DNA of 64,000 bases from Arthrobacter sp. NIO-1057. Lineage in GTDB: Bacteria > Actinomycetota > Actinomycetes > Actinomycetales > Micrococcaceae. The notes below the pieces were generated by a model that was not told the origin of the DNA, did no database searches, and saw only the letters and a list, made by a program, of their open reading frames with translations. Shown here one piece after another: positions 17,697 to 26,346 of this stretch; positions within the stretch are counted from its first letter, which is position 1, and the number at the start of each line of letters is the position of its first letter. Both the position numbers and the translations under genes were made by a program. The DNA lies in the NCBI RefSeq assembly GCF_900094805.1, contig NZ_FMAT01000003.1, positions 62,001 to 126,000 on the forward strand, read 5' to 3'.

Positions 17697-18011
17697 ATGA
17701 GCTGCAACTGCGGATGCTCCTCCGAAAACAACGCCACCGACGCACAGGGACTTCAGATCACGACCCGTGAACAGGCCACCCCACTGAGTAACCAAACCGA
17801 GATCAAAATTTCGGGCATGACCTGCGGCCACTGCGTTGCTTCGGTCACCGAAGAGCTCAAAGAACTCGCCGGTGTGCAGAACGTCGATGTCCTTCTCGAT
17901 GCCCAAGGCATCTCCACCGCCACCGTCACTTCAACTGCGAAGCTGTCTGAATCAAGCATCCGCGAAGCCATTGACGAGGCCGGTTACACCGTAGAAGCAA
18001 TCAACGCCTAG
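17697..18011 (+). CDS. copZ: CopZ-like copper chaperone (HMA domain)
   Basis: A small protein of 104 residues. Its heavy-metal-associated domain occupies residues 35-104 with the copper-binding loop GMTCGHC (Cys43, Cys46). A Cys-rich extension (SCNCGCSS) precedes it, which is more than the usual 70-residue CopZ and may bind additional metal. It delivers Cu(I) to the P-type ATPase encoded next. It lies 57 bases after csoR and 54 bases before copA, inside the copper operon. Confidence 0.9.
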   Translation: MSCNCGCSSENNATDAQGLQITTREQATPLSNQTEIKISGMTCGHCVASVTEELKELAGVQNVDVLLDAQGISTATVTSTAKLSESSIREAIDEAGYTVEAINA

Positions 18012-18065
18012 CTTCATCAGCCAGGCACCACGCCACCAAAGGTGGCAGGAAAGTGCAAGGTAAAA

Positions 18066-20309
18066 ATGTCTTCCCACGCGCCAGAACAAGCGCAACCCGA
18101 AGTACGCACCGTAGACCTAGATATTCAAGGCATGACTTGCGCCTCATGCGTGAACCGGGTGGAACGTAAACTCGGTAAACTCCCCGGGGTCACCGCCTCA
18201 GTCAACCTCCCCTTGGAGACCGCCAAGGTGCAGGTACCCCAGGGTGTTAGCGACGAAACGCTGATCAGCACCGTTGAAGCAGCCGGATACACGGCGACGC
18301 TCAAGAAACCGGCAGTTCCCGAACACGGTGAGCATGACGAGCACTCCGGCCACGAGCATCTAGTACCCAACCACCTCTTGCTGCGACTGATCGTTTCGGC
18401 GGTCTTCACCATTCCACTGTTCGTAATCTCGATGATCCCGGTTGCCCAGTTCCCGCACTGGGGTTGGGTGGCGTTCGCGCTGGCCACACCCGTGGTCTTT
18501 TACGGTGCATGGCCTTTCCATAAGGCGGCGGCGATCAACGCTCGCCACTTCTCCTCCACCATGGACACGCTGGTGTCCTTGGGTGTGTTGGCTGCCTACC
18601 TCTTCTCTGCCATTCAGCTCATCCTTGATCCGCAGATGACGGCGCATACCGGCATGGCGATGACTGAGCACGCGCTCTACTTTGAAACCGCCGGCGTGGT
18701 GGCGACCTTGCTCCTGCTGGGTCGCTACTTAGAGCATCGCGCCAAGTCTTCAGCCTCGGATGCGCTGAAGTCCCTGCTGAACTTGGGGGCCAAGGACGCG
18801 GTAGTTCTGCGTGATGGTCAAGAGGTCAAGATTCCTGCCGCACAGTTGCAGATCGGCGACCACTTTGTGGTGCGCCCCGGAGAGAAAATCGCCACCGATG
18901 GCGTCGTCGTCGAGGGCTCCAGTGCGGTGGACACCTCGCTGCTGACCGGCGAATCGGTACCCCAGGAAGTCAAGGTTGGTTCCGAAGTCACTGGCGCAAC
19001 GCTGAACACTTCGGGGCGTCTGGTCATCAAGGCCTCTCGAGTTGGCTCAGAAACGACCCTGGCGCAGATGGGCAAGCTGGTCTCCGAAGCCCAGTCGGGC
19101 AAGGCGCCTATTGCACGATTGGCTGACCGTATTTCTGCAGTCTTTGTTCCCATTGTTTTGGCCATTGCGCTGGCTACCTTTGGTATCTGGTGGCTGATCA
19201 GTTCCGATCCATATCAAGCCTTTAGTGCTGCGGTGGCCGTACTGGTGATCGCTTGCCCTTGTGCCCTGGGTCTGGCTACCCCGATTGGGCTTCTGGTCGG
19301 TACCGGTCGTGGCGCGCAATTAGGGATCTTGATCCGCGGCCCGCAGGTCTTGGAAGATACTCGCAAGCTGGACACCGTGGTCTTGGATAAGACCGGCACC
19401 GTCACCACCGGCATCATGGCCCATACGGGCACCACCCCGGTTGCTGGGGTAGACGCTGATGAGATCCTGCAGCTCGCGGCGGCCGTAGAACATCATTCGG
19501 AGCACCCGATTGCTCAGGCTATCGCCCGCGCCGGGGCCGAACTTGGTCCCTTGGCTCAGGCCACCGATTTCCATTCGGAGCCCGGTGGCGGAGTGATGGG
19601 ACTTGTTTCTGGCCAGCGCGTTGTTGTTGGACGCCCCAGCTGGTTAGCCGCACAGGGTACCGTGCTCGATGCATCTGTTCAGGCACTGTTAGAAGAGGCT
19701 GAAGCTGCAGGGGCCACTGCGATCTTAGTTTCGGTGGATCAACAGTTCCAGGCGGTCATCTCGGTTGCTGACCAGATCAAGGACTCCTCGGCCGCAGCCA
19801 TCAACGAACTGCAGCACCGCGGCCTGCGGGTAGTTCTGCTCACCGGCGATAACCCCTCGGTAGCCATGAAGGTGGCGGCCAAGGTGGGCATCGATCCGGC
19901 AGATGTTTTCGCTGGGGTCTTCCCCGCAGATAAGTCGCGGACCATTGCCGAACTACAAGCACAGGGCAAGGTTGTGGCCATGGTGGGCGATGGCGTGAAT
20001 GATGCCCCGGCCCTGGCACAGGCAGATCTTGGTATTGCCATGGGCTCGGGCACCGACGTGGCCATTGAAGCCGCCGATATCACCCTGATGGGCAATGACC
20101 TGCACCAGGTCAGCGCCGCTATCGATCTCTCGGCGAAAACCCTCTCCACGATCAAGATGAACCTATTCTGGGCCTTCGCCTACAACACCGCAGGCATCCC
20201 GATCGCCGCCCTGGGATTGCTAAACCCAATGATTGCGGGCGCTGCCATGGCAGCTAGCTCGGTGCTAGTCGTGGCGAATTCGCTGCGCTTACGCCGCTTT
20301 GGCAAATAG
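18066..20309 (+). CDS. copA: Copper-exporting P1B-type ATPase CopA
   Basis: A membrane pump of 747 residues from the ATG at 18066 (AAGG site); a GTG at 18042 in the same frame is possible. Domain order: one HMA domain with Cys25 and Cys28 (GMTCASC), a His-rich linker (EHGEHDEHSGHEH), transmembrane helices, the actuator loop (LTGES), the CPC metal motif in TM6 (IACPCALG), the phosphorylation site (DKTGT), an HP motif (HHSEHPIA) and the hinge (GDGVNDAP). These define a Cu(I) exporter. It closes the csoR-copZ-copA operon and is followed by a strong terminator. Confidence 0.96.
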   Translation: MSSHAPEQAQPEVRTVDLDIQGMTCASCVNRVERKLGKLPGVTASVNLPLETAKVQVPQGVSDETLISTVEAAGYTATLKKPAVPEHGEHDEHSGHEHLVPNHLLLRLIVSAVFTIPLFVISMIPVAQFPHWGWVAFALATPVVFYGAWPFHKAAAINARHFSSTMDTLVSLGVLAAYLFSAIQLILDPQMTAHTGMAMTEHALYFETAGVVATLLLLGRYLEHRAKSSASDALKSLLNLGAKDAVVLRDGQEVKIPAAQLQIGDHFVVRPGEKIATDGVVVEGSSAVDTSLLTGESVPQEVKVGSEVTGATLNTSGRLVIKASRVGSETTLAQMGKLVSEAQSGKAPIARLADRISAVFVPIVLAIALATFGIWWLISSDPYQAFSAAVAVLVIACPCALGLATPIGLLVGTGRGAQLGILIRGPQVLEDTRKLDTVVLDKTGTVTTGIMAHTGTTPVAGVDADEILQLAAAVEHHSEHPIAQAIARAGAELGPLAQATDFHSEPGGGVMGLVSGQRVVVGRPSWLAAQGTVLDASVQALLEEAEAAGATAILVSVDQQFQAVISVADQIKDSSAAAINELQHRGLRVVLLTGDNPSVAMKVAAKVGIDPADVFAGVFPADKSRTIAELQAQGKVVAMVGDGVNDAPALAQADLGIAMGSGTDVAIEAADITLMGNDLHQVSAAIDLSAKTLSTIKMNLFWAFAYNTAGIPIAALGLLNPMIAGAAMAASSVLVVANSLRLRRFGK

Positions 20310-20325
20310 CCAAGCACCTAGTTGA

Positions 20326-20365
20326 ACAGGGGCGCTGACACCTATCGAGGTGTCAGCGCCCCTGT
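20326..20365. terminator. Strong bidirectional terminator between copA and the Lrp gene
   Basis: An 18-bp perfect stem (20326-20343 with 20348-20365) and a four-base loop, between convergent genes. Confidence 0.88.
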
Positions 20366-20402
20366 GGCGTTCTTGGGCCACGGCAAGCGGTAGCGAGCAA
20401 AC

Positions 20403-20894
20403 TTAGCGATGACGCAGCGGAGCCACCCACGGCTCACCAAAAATCAGCTGCGTACGGCAATGCACCACCTGAGGCAGGGCCAACAGCTTGTCGATGATCA
20501 AACTCTGCAGCTCGGTACTATTGGCCACCGCTACGTGGACCAAATAATCGTCGTTACCGCTGACGTTGTACAACGCCAGCGTCTCCGGCAGAGCTAGGGC
20601 CTTCTGCACAAAGTCATTGGCGGTTTCCCTGGCATGCGGGCGGACCTGGATCCCCAAGAAGGCCTGTTCGCCGCGGCCCAGCAGGCTGGGCAGGACATGA
20701 GCGCGGGTGGCAGTAATCGTGCCGTTGCGGCGCATGCGTTTGATTCGTTCCAGACAGGTGCTAGCGGCGATGCCTACTTTGGCGGCGATGTCTTTATTCG
20801 GGATCGTCGCGTCAACCTGCAGCAATTCAAGAATTGCCCAATCAACCGAATCCAATTCGGGAACTCTCTCTGATTTCTTCTGCGATTCATCCAT
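20403..20894 (-). CDS. Lrp/AsnC family transcriptional regulator
   Basis: A regulator of 163 residues with an N-terminal helix-turn-helix (LDSVDWAILELLQVDATIPNKDIAAKVGIAASTCLERIKRM, read in pieces) and a RAM ligand domain (AFLGIQVRPHA, then YNVSGNDDYLVHVAV). It is divergent from a LysE-type exporter with 67 bases between the starts. That is the usual arrangement for an Lrp activator of amino-acid export, in which the exported amino acid is the inducer. The substrate is not known. Confidence 0.93.
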   Translation of the reverse strand: MDESQKKSERVPELDSVDWAILELLQVDATIPNKDIAAKVGIAASTCLERIKRMRRNGTITATRAHVLPSLLGRGEQAFLGIQVRPHARETANDFVQKALALPETLALYNVSGNDDYLVHVAVANSTELQSLIIDKLLALPQVVHCRTQLIFGEPWVAPLRHR

Positions 20895-20961
20895 GCCTCA
20901 ACCCTAACGAATCCGATGCATATCTTGTTGGAAGAATTTATCTATAAATCGGAGTTCAACT

Positions 20962-21600
20962 TTGGTATTGGAATCTTGGGCGGCATTCATCCTGGCGCTA
21001 CTCGTGACACTAGCGGTCCCCGGCCCCGACCTCATACTGGTCCTGAATTCAGCAACCCGTGGCGCACGCGAGGCGGCGTCCACCACGCTGGGCATCCTGG
21101 GCGGGTTAACGCTGCACACACTATTGGCGGTCGCAGGGGTTACAGCACTACTTCTTTCAATCCCCGGTGCATTGGACATGGTGCAGGTACTCGGTGCCGG
21201 AGTGCTTTTATGGATGGGCTACAGCATGCTGCGCTCCGGGCTTCGCGGATCACAGGGCATCTCCCCTACAGCGGCACCGCGAACGCCCACCGGGTTTGTG
21301 CGCGGCTTTGCCACCAACGCCACCAACCCGAAGGCACTACTATTTTTCGCAGCGATCCTGCCACAGTTCATTGGCCATGACGAACACACGACGATCCGCA
21401 CCATCACCCTGTGCGCCACGATTATCCTTGGCTCTGGGCTGTGGTGGGCCGCGACCATTCTGCTCGTTCGCACCTGCGGGCTGCAGCGCCATGCTTGGGC
21501 GGACCGCACCATCGCCCTACTTGGTGGTGCGGCCCTTTTGCTGATCGGTAGCGGACTCTTGGCCACGGCTATCCATCACTTGATGACCAACGGAAGCTGA
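20962..21600 (+). CDS. LysE family amino-acid exporter
   Basis: A membrane protein of 212 residues with about six hydrophobic segments. The N-terminal motif VPGPDLILVLNSATRGAR is the LysE/RhtB signature. The TTG start at 20962 has a GGAG site seven bases away. Its divergent neighbour is an Lrp-type gene, which probably activates it in response to excess amino acid. It ends near a stretch before the glycine riboswitch, with no clear terminator. Confidence 0.92.
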   Translation: MVLESWAAFILALLVTLAVPGPDLILVLNSATRGAREAASTTLGILGGLTLHTLLAVAGVTALLLSIPGALDMVQVLGAGVLLWMGYSMLRSGLRGSQGISPTAAPRTPTGFVRGFATNATNPKALLFFAAILPQFIGHDEHTTIRTITLCATIILGSGLWWAATILLVRTCGLQRHAWADRTIALLGGAALLLIGSGLLATAIHHLMTNGS

Positions 21601-21742
21601 ACGCGAGTCCCCGTGCGCCACTTTTAGGCGAGTCCCAACGAGGTCTAACGCGAGGATCACACGACATCTTCGCGTGTGCGACTTGCATCACATTCATTAT
21701 TCTGCGCATACTGTGATATCAATCACCATTTGTGCCGTTGAT

Positions 21743-21957
21743 GCGCGGCGGGAGAGCCCCGTCCTCACCAAGGGCGGGCGCCGTAGGAGCAATTTCCTCC
21801 CCGGGAAACTCTCAGGCATCCGCACCGCCACGAGAAGGCAACTCTGGAAAGCAGTGCAGAATATTCTGCGCTCACCGAAGGAGCAAGTTTGGCCCAGTAG
21901 TCGGGTCCAAGCGAAAACTCTCAGGTCACTATACAGATTGGGGAGGGACCACGAACA
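21743..21957 (+). promoter_or_regulatory. Tandem glycine riboswitch (two gcvT-type aptamers)
   Basis: Two consecutive aptamers read by eye. The first, about 21743-21849, has GGGAGAG (21750-21756), the CCGTAGGAGCAA core (21781-21792) and ACTCTCAGGCA (21808-21818), closing near ACTCTGG (21841-21847). The second, about 21850-21957, has CACCGAAGGAGCAAG (21873-21887), ACTCTCAGG (21917-21925) and closes with a G-rich end (GGGGAGGG, 21940-21947). These are the conserved blocks of the tandem glycine riboswitch. It lies 165 bases before a CycA-type permease. No terminator with a U tract follows, so control is likely at translation. Confidence 0.88.
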
Positions 21958-22118
21958 GTGACGCTTGTAGTTCACCAGTTCGCCGGCTCTCTCCAATGGG
22001 CATAGCTAGCAGTTGCTCTTAGTGCATCTGGCTATCGTTGCCTTCCCGGAGCCAGGCGATATTGGCGTGCTCAGCAAAGAAAGTTGCTAAGCGTCACGCC
22101 ACACTCCTGGAAGGCAAC
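21958..22118 (+). promoter_or_regulatory. Putative riboswitch expression platform with Shine-Dalgarno sequestration
   Basis: Two long-range helices are visible. 21958-21966 (GTGACGCTT) pairs perfectly with 22089-22097. 22037-22046 (GTTGCCTTCC) pairs perfectly with 22109-22118, which contains the GGAAGG ribosome site of the permease. The two helices cross, so they form a pseudoknot or exclude each other. A switch between them by glycine binding is inference. Confidence 0.55.
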
Positions 22119-22122
22119 CAGC

Positions 22123-23613
22123 ATGAGTACCACCAGTTCTGATCCCACACTCGAACGCGGACTTTCTAATCGGCACATCCAGCTCATCGCCATTGGCGGT
22201 GCCATCGGTACCGGACTCTTCATGGGCTCGGGCAAAACGATCTCTGTGGCCGGCCCATCGGTCATCTTCGTCTACATGGTCATCGGCTTCATGCTCTTCT
22301 TCGTCATGCGCACCATGGGCGAACTTTTGCTGAGCAACCTGAACTACAAGACTTTTGCCGATTTCGCCGGCGACCTTCTGGGTCCCTGGGCAGCATTTTT
22401 CACCGGCTGGACCTATTGGTTCTGCTGGGTGGTCACCGGCATCGCCGACGTGGTTGCCATCGCCCACTATGTGGCCTTCTGGTGGGGTGACCTGCCGCTG
22501 TGGATTCCGGCCTTGGCGTGCATCGCCCTGCTGCTAGTCCTGAACTTGGCTACTGTTAAGGCCTTTGGTGAAACCGAATTCTGGTTTGCGCTGATCAAGA
22601 TCGTGGCCATTGGTGCATTGATCGTCGTGGGCCTGGTCATGATCATTACCGGCTTCCAGCACAATGACGCGACCGCCTCGGTAGCGAACCTGTGGACTAA
22701 TGGAGGAGTGTTCCCGACCGGGTTCATGGGCTTTGTAGCTGGATTCCAAATCGCTGTTTTCGCCTTTGTCGGCATCGAATTGGTCGGCACCACGGCTGCT
22801 GAAACCAAGGACCCGGAAAAGACCCTGCCCAAGGCCATCAACTCCATTCCGCTGCGTATTCTCTTCTTCTACGTCGGCGCCTTGATCATTTTGATGACCG
22901 TGCAGCCGTGGACGCTGTTCTCCTCAGAGAACTCCCCCTTCGTGGGAATGTTCGCCCTCGCTGGCCTGGCCGGCGCGGCCGGCGTCATCAACTTCGTGGT
23001 ACTCACCAGCGCTACTTCCAGCGCCAACTCCGGGATCTACTCCACTTCCCGCATGCTGCGTGGTTTGGCTCAGGAAGGTGATGCGCCAAGTGGTTTCAAG
23101 AAGCTTTCAGGTCGCAAGGTCCCGCGCAACGCTTTGATGTTCTCGTGCATGTTCCTGCTGGCCGGCGTGGTCCTGCTCTACAGTGGCGATTCAGTCATGG
23201 AGGCTTTCACCCTGGTCACCACCGTTTCGGCCTTGTGCTTCATGTTCGTGTGGACCATCATCCTGCTCAGCTACCTGGTGTTCCGCGCTCGTCGCCCGCA
23301 CCTGCACGATGCATCGAACTTTAAGGTTCCCGGCGGACGAGTCATGCCCTATGTAGTCTTAGGCTTCTTCGGGTTCATCTTGTGGGCACTGACCACCCAA
23401 CCTGACACCATGGTCGCCTTGCTGGCCACACCGATCTGGTTCCTGATCCTGGGCGTGGGGTATTTATTTGTGCGACGCAATCCGCGGCATGAAGCTCTGC
23501 GCGTTGCGCACATGGGCAAGGTGGCCCACGAACGCTACGAAGCTGCCGCTTACCGGGACAGCAAGGCTTTCGGCCACAGTGATGAGCACGTGGAGCAGGA
23601 AGCCCGTCGGTAA
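22123..23613 (+). CDS. cycA: CycA-type D-serine/D-alanine/glycine permease (APC/AAT family)
   Basis: An amino-acid transporter of 496 residues with twelve hydrophobic segments. The first helix starts IQLIAIGGAIGTGLFMGSGKTI, a strong AAT-family motif; AFVGIELVGTTAAETKDPEKTLPKAI and VVLTSATSSANSGIYSTSRML follow, both characteristic of CycA and its relatives. The ATG at 22123 has an ideal GGAAGG site; a TTG at 22084 lacks one. A tandem glycine riboswitch upstream supports glycine (and D-Ala, D-Ser) as the substrate. High glycine would be expected to shut off its uptake. A terminator follows. Confidence 0.9.
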   Translation: MSTTSSDPTLERGLSNRHIQLIAIGGAIGTGLFMGSGKTISVAGPSVIFVYMVIGFMLFFVMRTMGELLLSNLNYKTFADFAGDLLGPWAAFFTGWTYWFCWVVTGIADVVAIAHYVAFWWGDLPLWIPALACIALLLVLNLATVKAFGETEFWFALIKIVAIGALIVVGLVMIITGFQHNDATASVANLWTNGGVFPTGFMGFVAGFQIAVFAFVGIELVGTTAAETKDPEKTLPKAINSIPLRILFFYVGALIILMTVQPWTLFSSENSPFVGMFALAGLAGAAGVINFVVLTSATSSANSGIYSTSRMLRGLAQEGDAPSGFKKLSGRKVPRNALMFSCMFLLAGVVLLYSGDSVMEAFTLVTTVSALCFMFVWTIILLSYLVFRARRPHLHDASNFKVPGGRVMPYVVLGFFGFILWALTTQPDTMVALLATPIWFLILGVGYLFVRRNPRHEALRVAHMGKVAHERYEAAAYRDSKAFGHSDEHVEQEARR

Positions 23614-23640
23614 CTGTCGTTGAGTTAGACCGCGTCTGGA

Positions 23641-23682
23641 TAGTCCCGCACCGTGTTCCTTGGGTGCGGGACTACTGTTTTT
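23641..23682 (+). terminator. Intrinsic terminator after cycA
   Basis: A perfect 12-bp stem (23641-23652 with 23663-23674), ten-base loop and a TTTTT tail 25 bases behind the permease stop. Confidence 0.9.
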
Positions 23683-23683
23683 C

Positions 23684-24715
23684 CTAGCTGACGATTTGGC
23701 GCCGGCTGGCAATGATTCCGATGACGATGCTCTGCGCGGCACCCACCGCTGCACCCAATGCGGTCATGACTACGCGGTCGATGAGCAGGCTGGAGGCGGG
23801 TTCTGGGGAGACCATGTGAACCATCAGCAATGCGGTCACGGTCATGAACACCATGCCGATGGCGTAGTTGCGCAGAATCACCAGTTCGATACAGATCTGA
23901 CCGATGATCGCGACGGCCAGGAGAACCCAGATCGGCGGTTCAAAGACGAGCACCGCAGCGGTAAGCACCACGCCAACGCATGTTCCGACACTACGTTGCA
24001 GCCCGCGGGCCACCCGAGCATAGGCGTCGATTCCAGTGACCGCTGCAATCGCTCCCAGGCTGGCCCAATACCAGTGGCCTCCGTTGAGAAGTTCGGCAGC
24101 GATGCCTGCCAGCAATACGCCCAGCCCCATTTGCGCTGATTCGCGCAGGGCCCGTGACGATGGAGCCCAAGAGTATCCAGCGCGGAGCGTATGAGAGAGA
24201 TGGGATCGGCGCAGCGAGAGCCCGAGCATAAAGAGCAGGCTAAAGATCATCGTTCCGCCACCTACCAACAGCACACCAACAAAGGAGTGAGTGGTGGCAG
24301 GAATGCTGATGCATGCCCCGCCGGCGAATACAGCAAAAATGGGTCCTGGCGGCATCCATCGAGCGGCGTGAGAGACGTAGTTTGCGCCAAAGCCAATCAC
24401 CGCAAGCACCAGCGCACAAATAATAAACGGTGCATGGATCAGCGAGAAGAAAGTGCCCAGCAGCATGGCCACCAGTTGCACTAGCCCGACGGATAATTGT
24501 TGCCAGAAGCGTGGCGCGTACGCATCGAAGCGGCCAAACACCGCACAGAAAGCGCCGAAGGCCGCGTACATGGCCCAATCTAAATGCCCGGTAACGCTCA
24601 CCAAGATCAGCGGGATACCAAGTGCAACGGCGGCTTTGGCTGCTGGAATCACCGATGGGCGCCGGGGAGCAACAACGACTGAACGCGTCAACACTTCTTT
24701 GACATGTCGTTTCAT
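23684..24715 (-). CDS. FUSC family (aromatic/fusaric acid efflux-like) membrane protein
   Basis: A membrane protein of 343 residues with about ten hydrophobic helices in two bundles. The central WYWASLGAIAAVTGIDAYARVARGLQRSVGTCVGV segment (read in parts) is the FUSC-family hallmark. Proteins of this family export aromatic acids or related toxic compounds. The start ATG shares one base with the stop of the MarR gene upstream (TGATG), so the two are co-transcribed and MarR probably controls the efflux. Substrate unknown. Confidence 0.82.
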   Translation of the reverse strand: MKRHVKEVLTRSVVVAPRRPSVIPAAKAAVALGIPLILVSVTGHLDWAMYAAFGAFCAVFGRFDAYAPRFWQQLSVGLVQLVAMLLGTFFSLIHAPFIICALVLAVIGFGANYVSHAARWMPPGPIFAVFAGGACISIPATTHSFVGVLLVGGGTMIFSLLFMLGLSLRRSHLSHTLRAGYSWAPSSRALRESAQMGLGVLLAGIAAELLNGGHWYWASLGAIAAVTGIDAYARVARGLQRSVGTCVGVVLTAAVLVFEPPIWVLLAVAIIGQICIELVILRNYAIGMVFMTVTALLMVHMVSPEPASSLLIDRVVMTALGAAVGAAQSIVIGIIASRRQIVS

Positions 24716-25164
24716 CAGCGCGCCTCACCATCCGTGCTGACAACCAGTTGCAACAGGGACCGCAGGGTTTCTTGCTGCTGGGCGTCGAGCGCACCAAAGA
24801 CTTCGGCTTCACTGCGTTGAGCTGCGGCGGTCGCCTTGGCGGTGAACTTTTTGCCCGCCTCGGTCAGGGTGATGATATTTCGGCGCCGGTCTGTCGGGTC
24901 AACGCTTCTTTCGAGGATCTTGCGCCCTACAAGCTCGTCAAGGTACGCCACCAAGTGACCACGGTTAAGGTTCGAGCGTTTGGCCAGATCATTCTGCGAC
25001 ATCCCTCCAAACTCGGCGAGCGCGCAGACAATCATGAAGTGGTTGCGGGTCAGCGACTCTGATTCCATGAGTTCGGTGAGTTCCTGAGTACCAACCCGCC
25101 CCGCCCGCGAGGTCAGATAACTCAGAGAATTCCATTGAAACTGCGGAATCAGAAAATCGCTCAT
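24715..25164 (-). CDS. MarR family transcriptional regulator
   Basis: A regulator of 149 residues. The winged helix region reads NDLAKRSNLNRGHLVAYLDELVGRKILERSVDPTDRR (in parts), the last piece being the MarR wing; then NIITLTEAGKKF. It is the first gene of a pair with the FUSC exporter. MarR proteins are typically released from DNA by phenolic ligands, which fits an aromatic-acid efflux partner. No operator was identified with confidence. Confidence 0.93.
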   Translation of the reverse strand: MSDFLIPQFQWNSLSYLTSRAGRVGTQELTELMESESLTRNHFMIVCALAEFGGMSQNDLAKRSNLNRGHLVAYLDELVGRKILERSVDPTDRRRNIITLTEAGKKFTAKATAAAQRSEAEVFGALDAQQQETLRSLLQLVVSTDGEAR

Positions 25165-25334
25165 TGTTCCAACATATCATTTCATGCCGAAACTATTTCG
25201 CGATGAGTCAATTATTCGACGAAGGTCACCAAGAAGGTCAGCTCATCATTCTCGGGTGGCCTAGGCCTAAGTTCCACTTCAGTAGCAGGGCCTAACCACC
25301 GTCAACTGGTATAGTCAGCAGACTTCGTCAACGC

Positions 25335-25939
25335 TCATGACAGCAGTTCCAGGGTATTGAGCACTAATGACTTTGCCCGCGGCAGTCTCATGGCCATCTA
25401 CATCAGGCCTGCCGGTTTGCCGCCACGGCGCAACCACACTTTTGTCGCGTCCCGAGCAATTTCGTACCCGACAGAAGATCTCAGACGGAAGCAGTCAACG
25501 ATTGCACGCTCAGGAGAATAAATACCGATCATCTGCGAGCTGCCATAGATCATTGTTTCTTCGCGGCCCAAATCAAAAGTGCTCTTATCGAAGTGCTGCC
25601 AGCTAATTGCCCCTCGGTTCGCGGTGTACGAGCACCTCGCGGAATCGCCACATCCAAAGCACTAGGAACCTCGTCAGTGAGACCGTGATAAGACAGCGCC
25701 GAAATCAGGCAAATTGTCGTGTCAGGACGGCGTGTGGCAGCCTCGAGCTGCTCCCAGTCTGTCGGTGGGGCATCGGCCGGGAGATAGAATCCGCGAGCTA
25801 TGCGATCCAGGCGCCCCGCTTTCACACCGCGGGACAAAACACTACGAGATAGTCCCTTGGTGCCGGAGTGCAGGGCTTGAGACGTCCCAGCTGGCGCAGA
25901 TGTTCCCTTGCCGCTCATTCCAAACCCAATTATTCGCAA
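25335..25939 (-). pseudogene. AbiEi-type antitoxin, frameshifted with an internal stop
   Basis: From the start (TTG 25939 or ATG 25918) the frame encodes a winged-helix antitoxin domain of the AbiEi type (RSVLSRGVKAGRLDRIARGFYLP, then CLISALSYHGLTDEVPSALDVAIPRG). Near 25600-25612 the frame shifts: the matching continuation (WQHFDKSTFDLGRE, YSPERAIVDCFRLRS) is read in another frame, meets a TAG at 25398-25400, then the expected tail (MRLPRAKSLVLNTLELL) up to the TGA at 25335. Two lesions make it non-functional unless sequence errors are present. No AbiEii toxin gene is adjacent. Confidence 0.72.
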
Positions 25940-25982
25940 CGAAACGTCTACAGATAACTTGAGCTGCAGACGTTTTCGTTGC
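25936..25982. promoter_or_regulatory. Inverted repeat upstream of the AbiEi pseudogene; probable autoregulatory operator
   Basis: Arms of 14 and 15 bases (25936-25949 and 25968-25982, GCAACGAAACGTCT and its complement with one extra T) around an 18-base spacer. AbiEi antitoxins are known to repress their own promoter through inverted repeats. Confidence 0.55.
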
Positions 25983-26346
25983 GCCTAGTCTAATAGCTAT
26001 TCCCCATTAACGATTCATCTACTGCATTACACAACGAAGCATCCCGGTTTCACAGCACTGGCTGGGCCATGCAATTTCAAGCATGAATCAAATCGCTCTA
26101 CGTGCCCCGACCATGACCACAATAAGCCTGAGTTAAACAGCTAGACCTCCTTGATCTCAAGGGTATGAGGGGGGTCTGCACTCATCATTGTACCCGTACT
26201 CCAAGCAGGATCTAGAAGTTTTCACACGAAGTACGCGATGGCTGCTTGCCCGGGTCAGCATCTCGAAAATCAGAGTTCGCCCACTAGACGGTTCAGGCAC
26301 GCGCCTCACATCTGCGGCTCCACTTACCGGCGGCAAGCATGTTGCT
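25983..26346. other. Intergenic region without recognised gene
   Basis: Base composition and stop-codon spacing give no convincing gene here on either strand. An open frame on the plus strand from 26188 is antisense to the GMC oxidoreductase for most of its length. It may be debris of the decayed AbiEi locus. Confidence 0.4.

Noticed and set aside
22084-22122. TTG start for the CycA-type permease
   Set aside because: No ribosome site, and the 13 extra residues are encoded by the region that forms the riboswitch helices; ATG 22123 has an ideal site.
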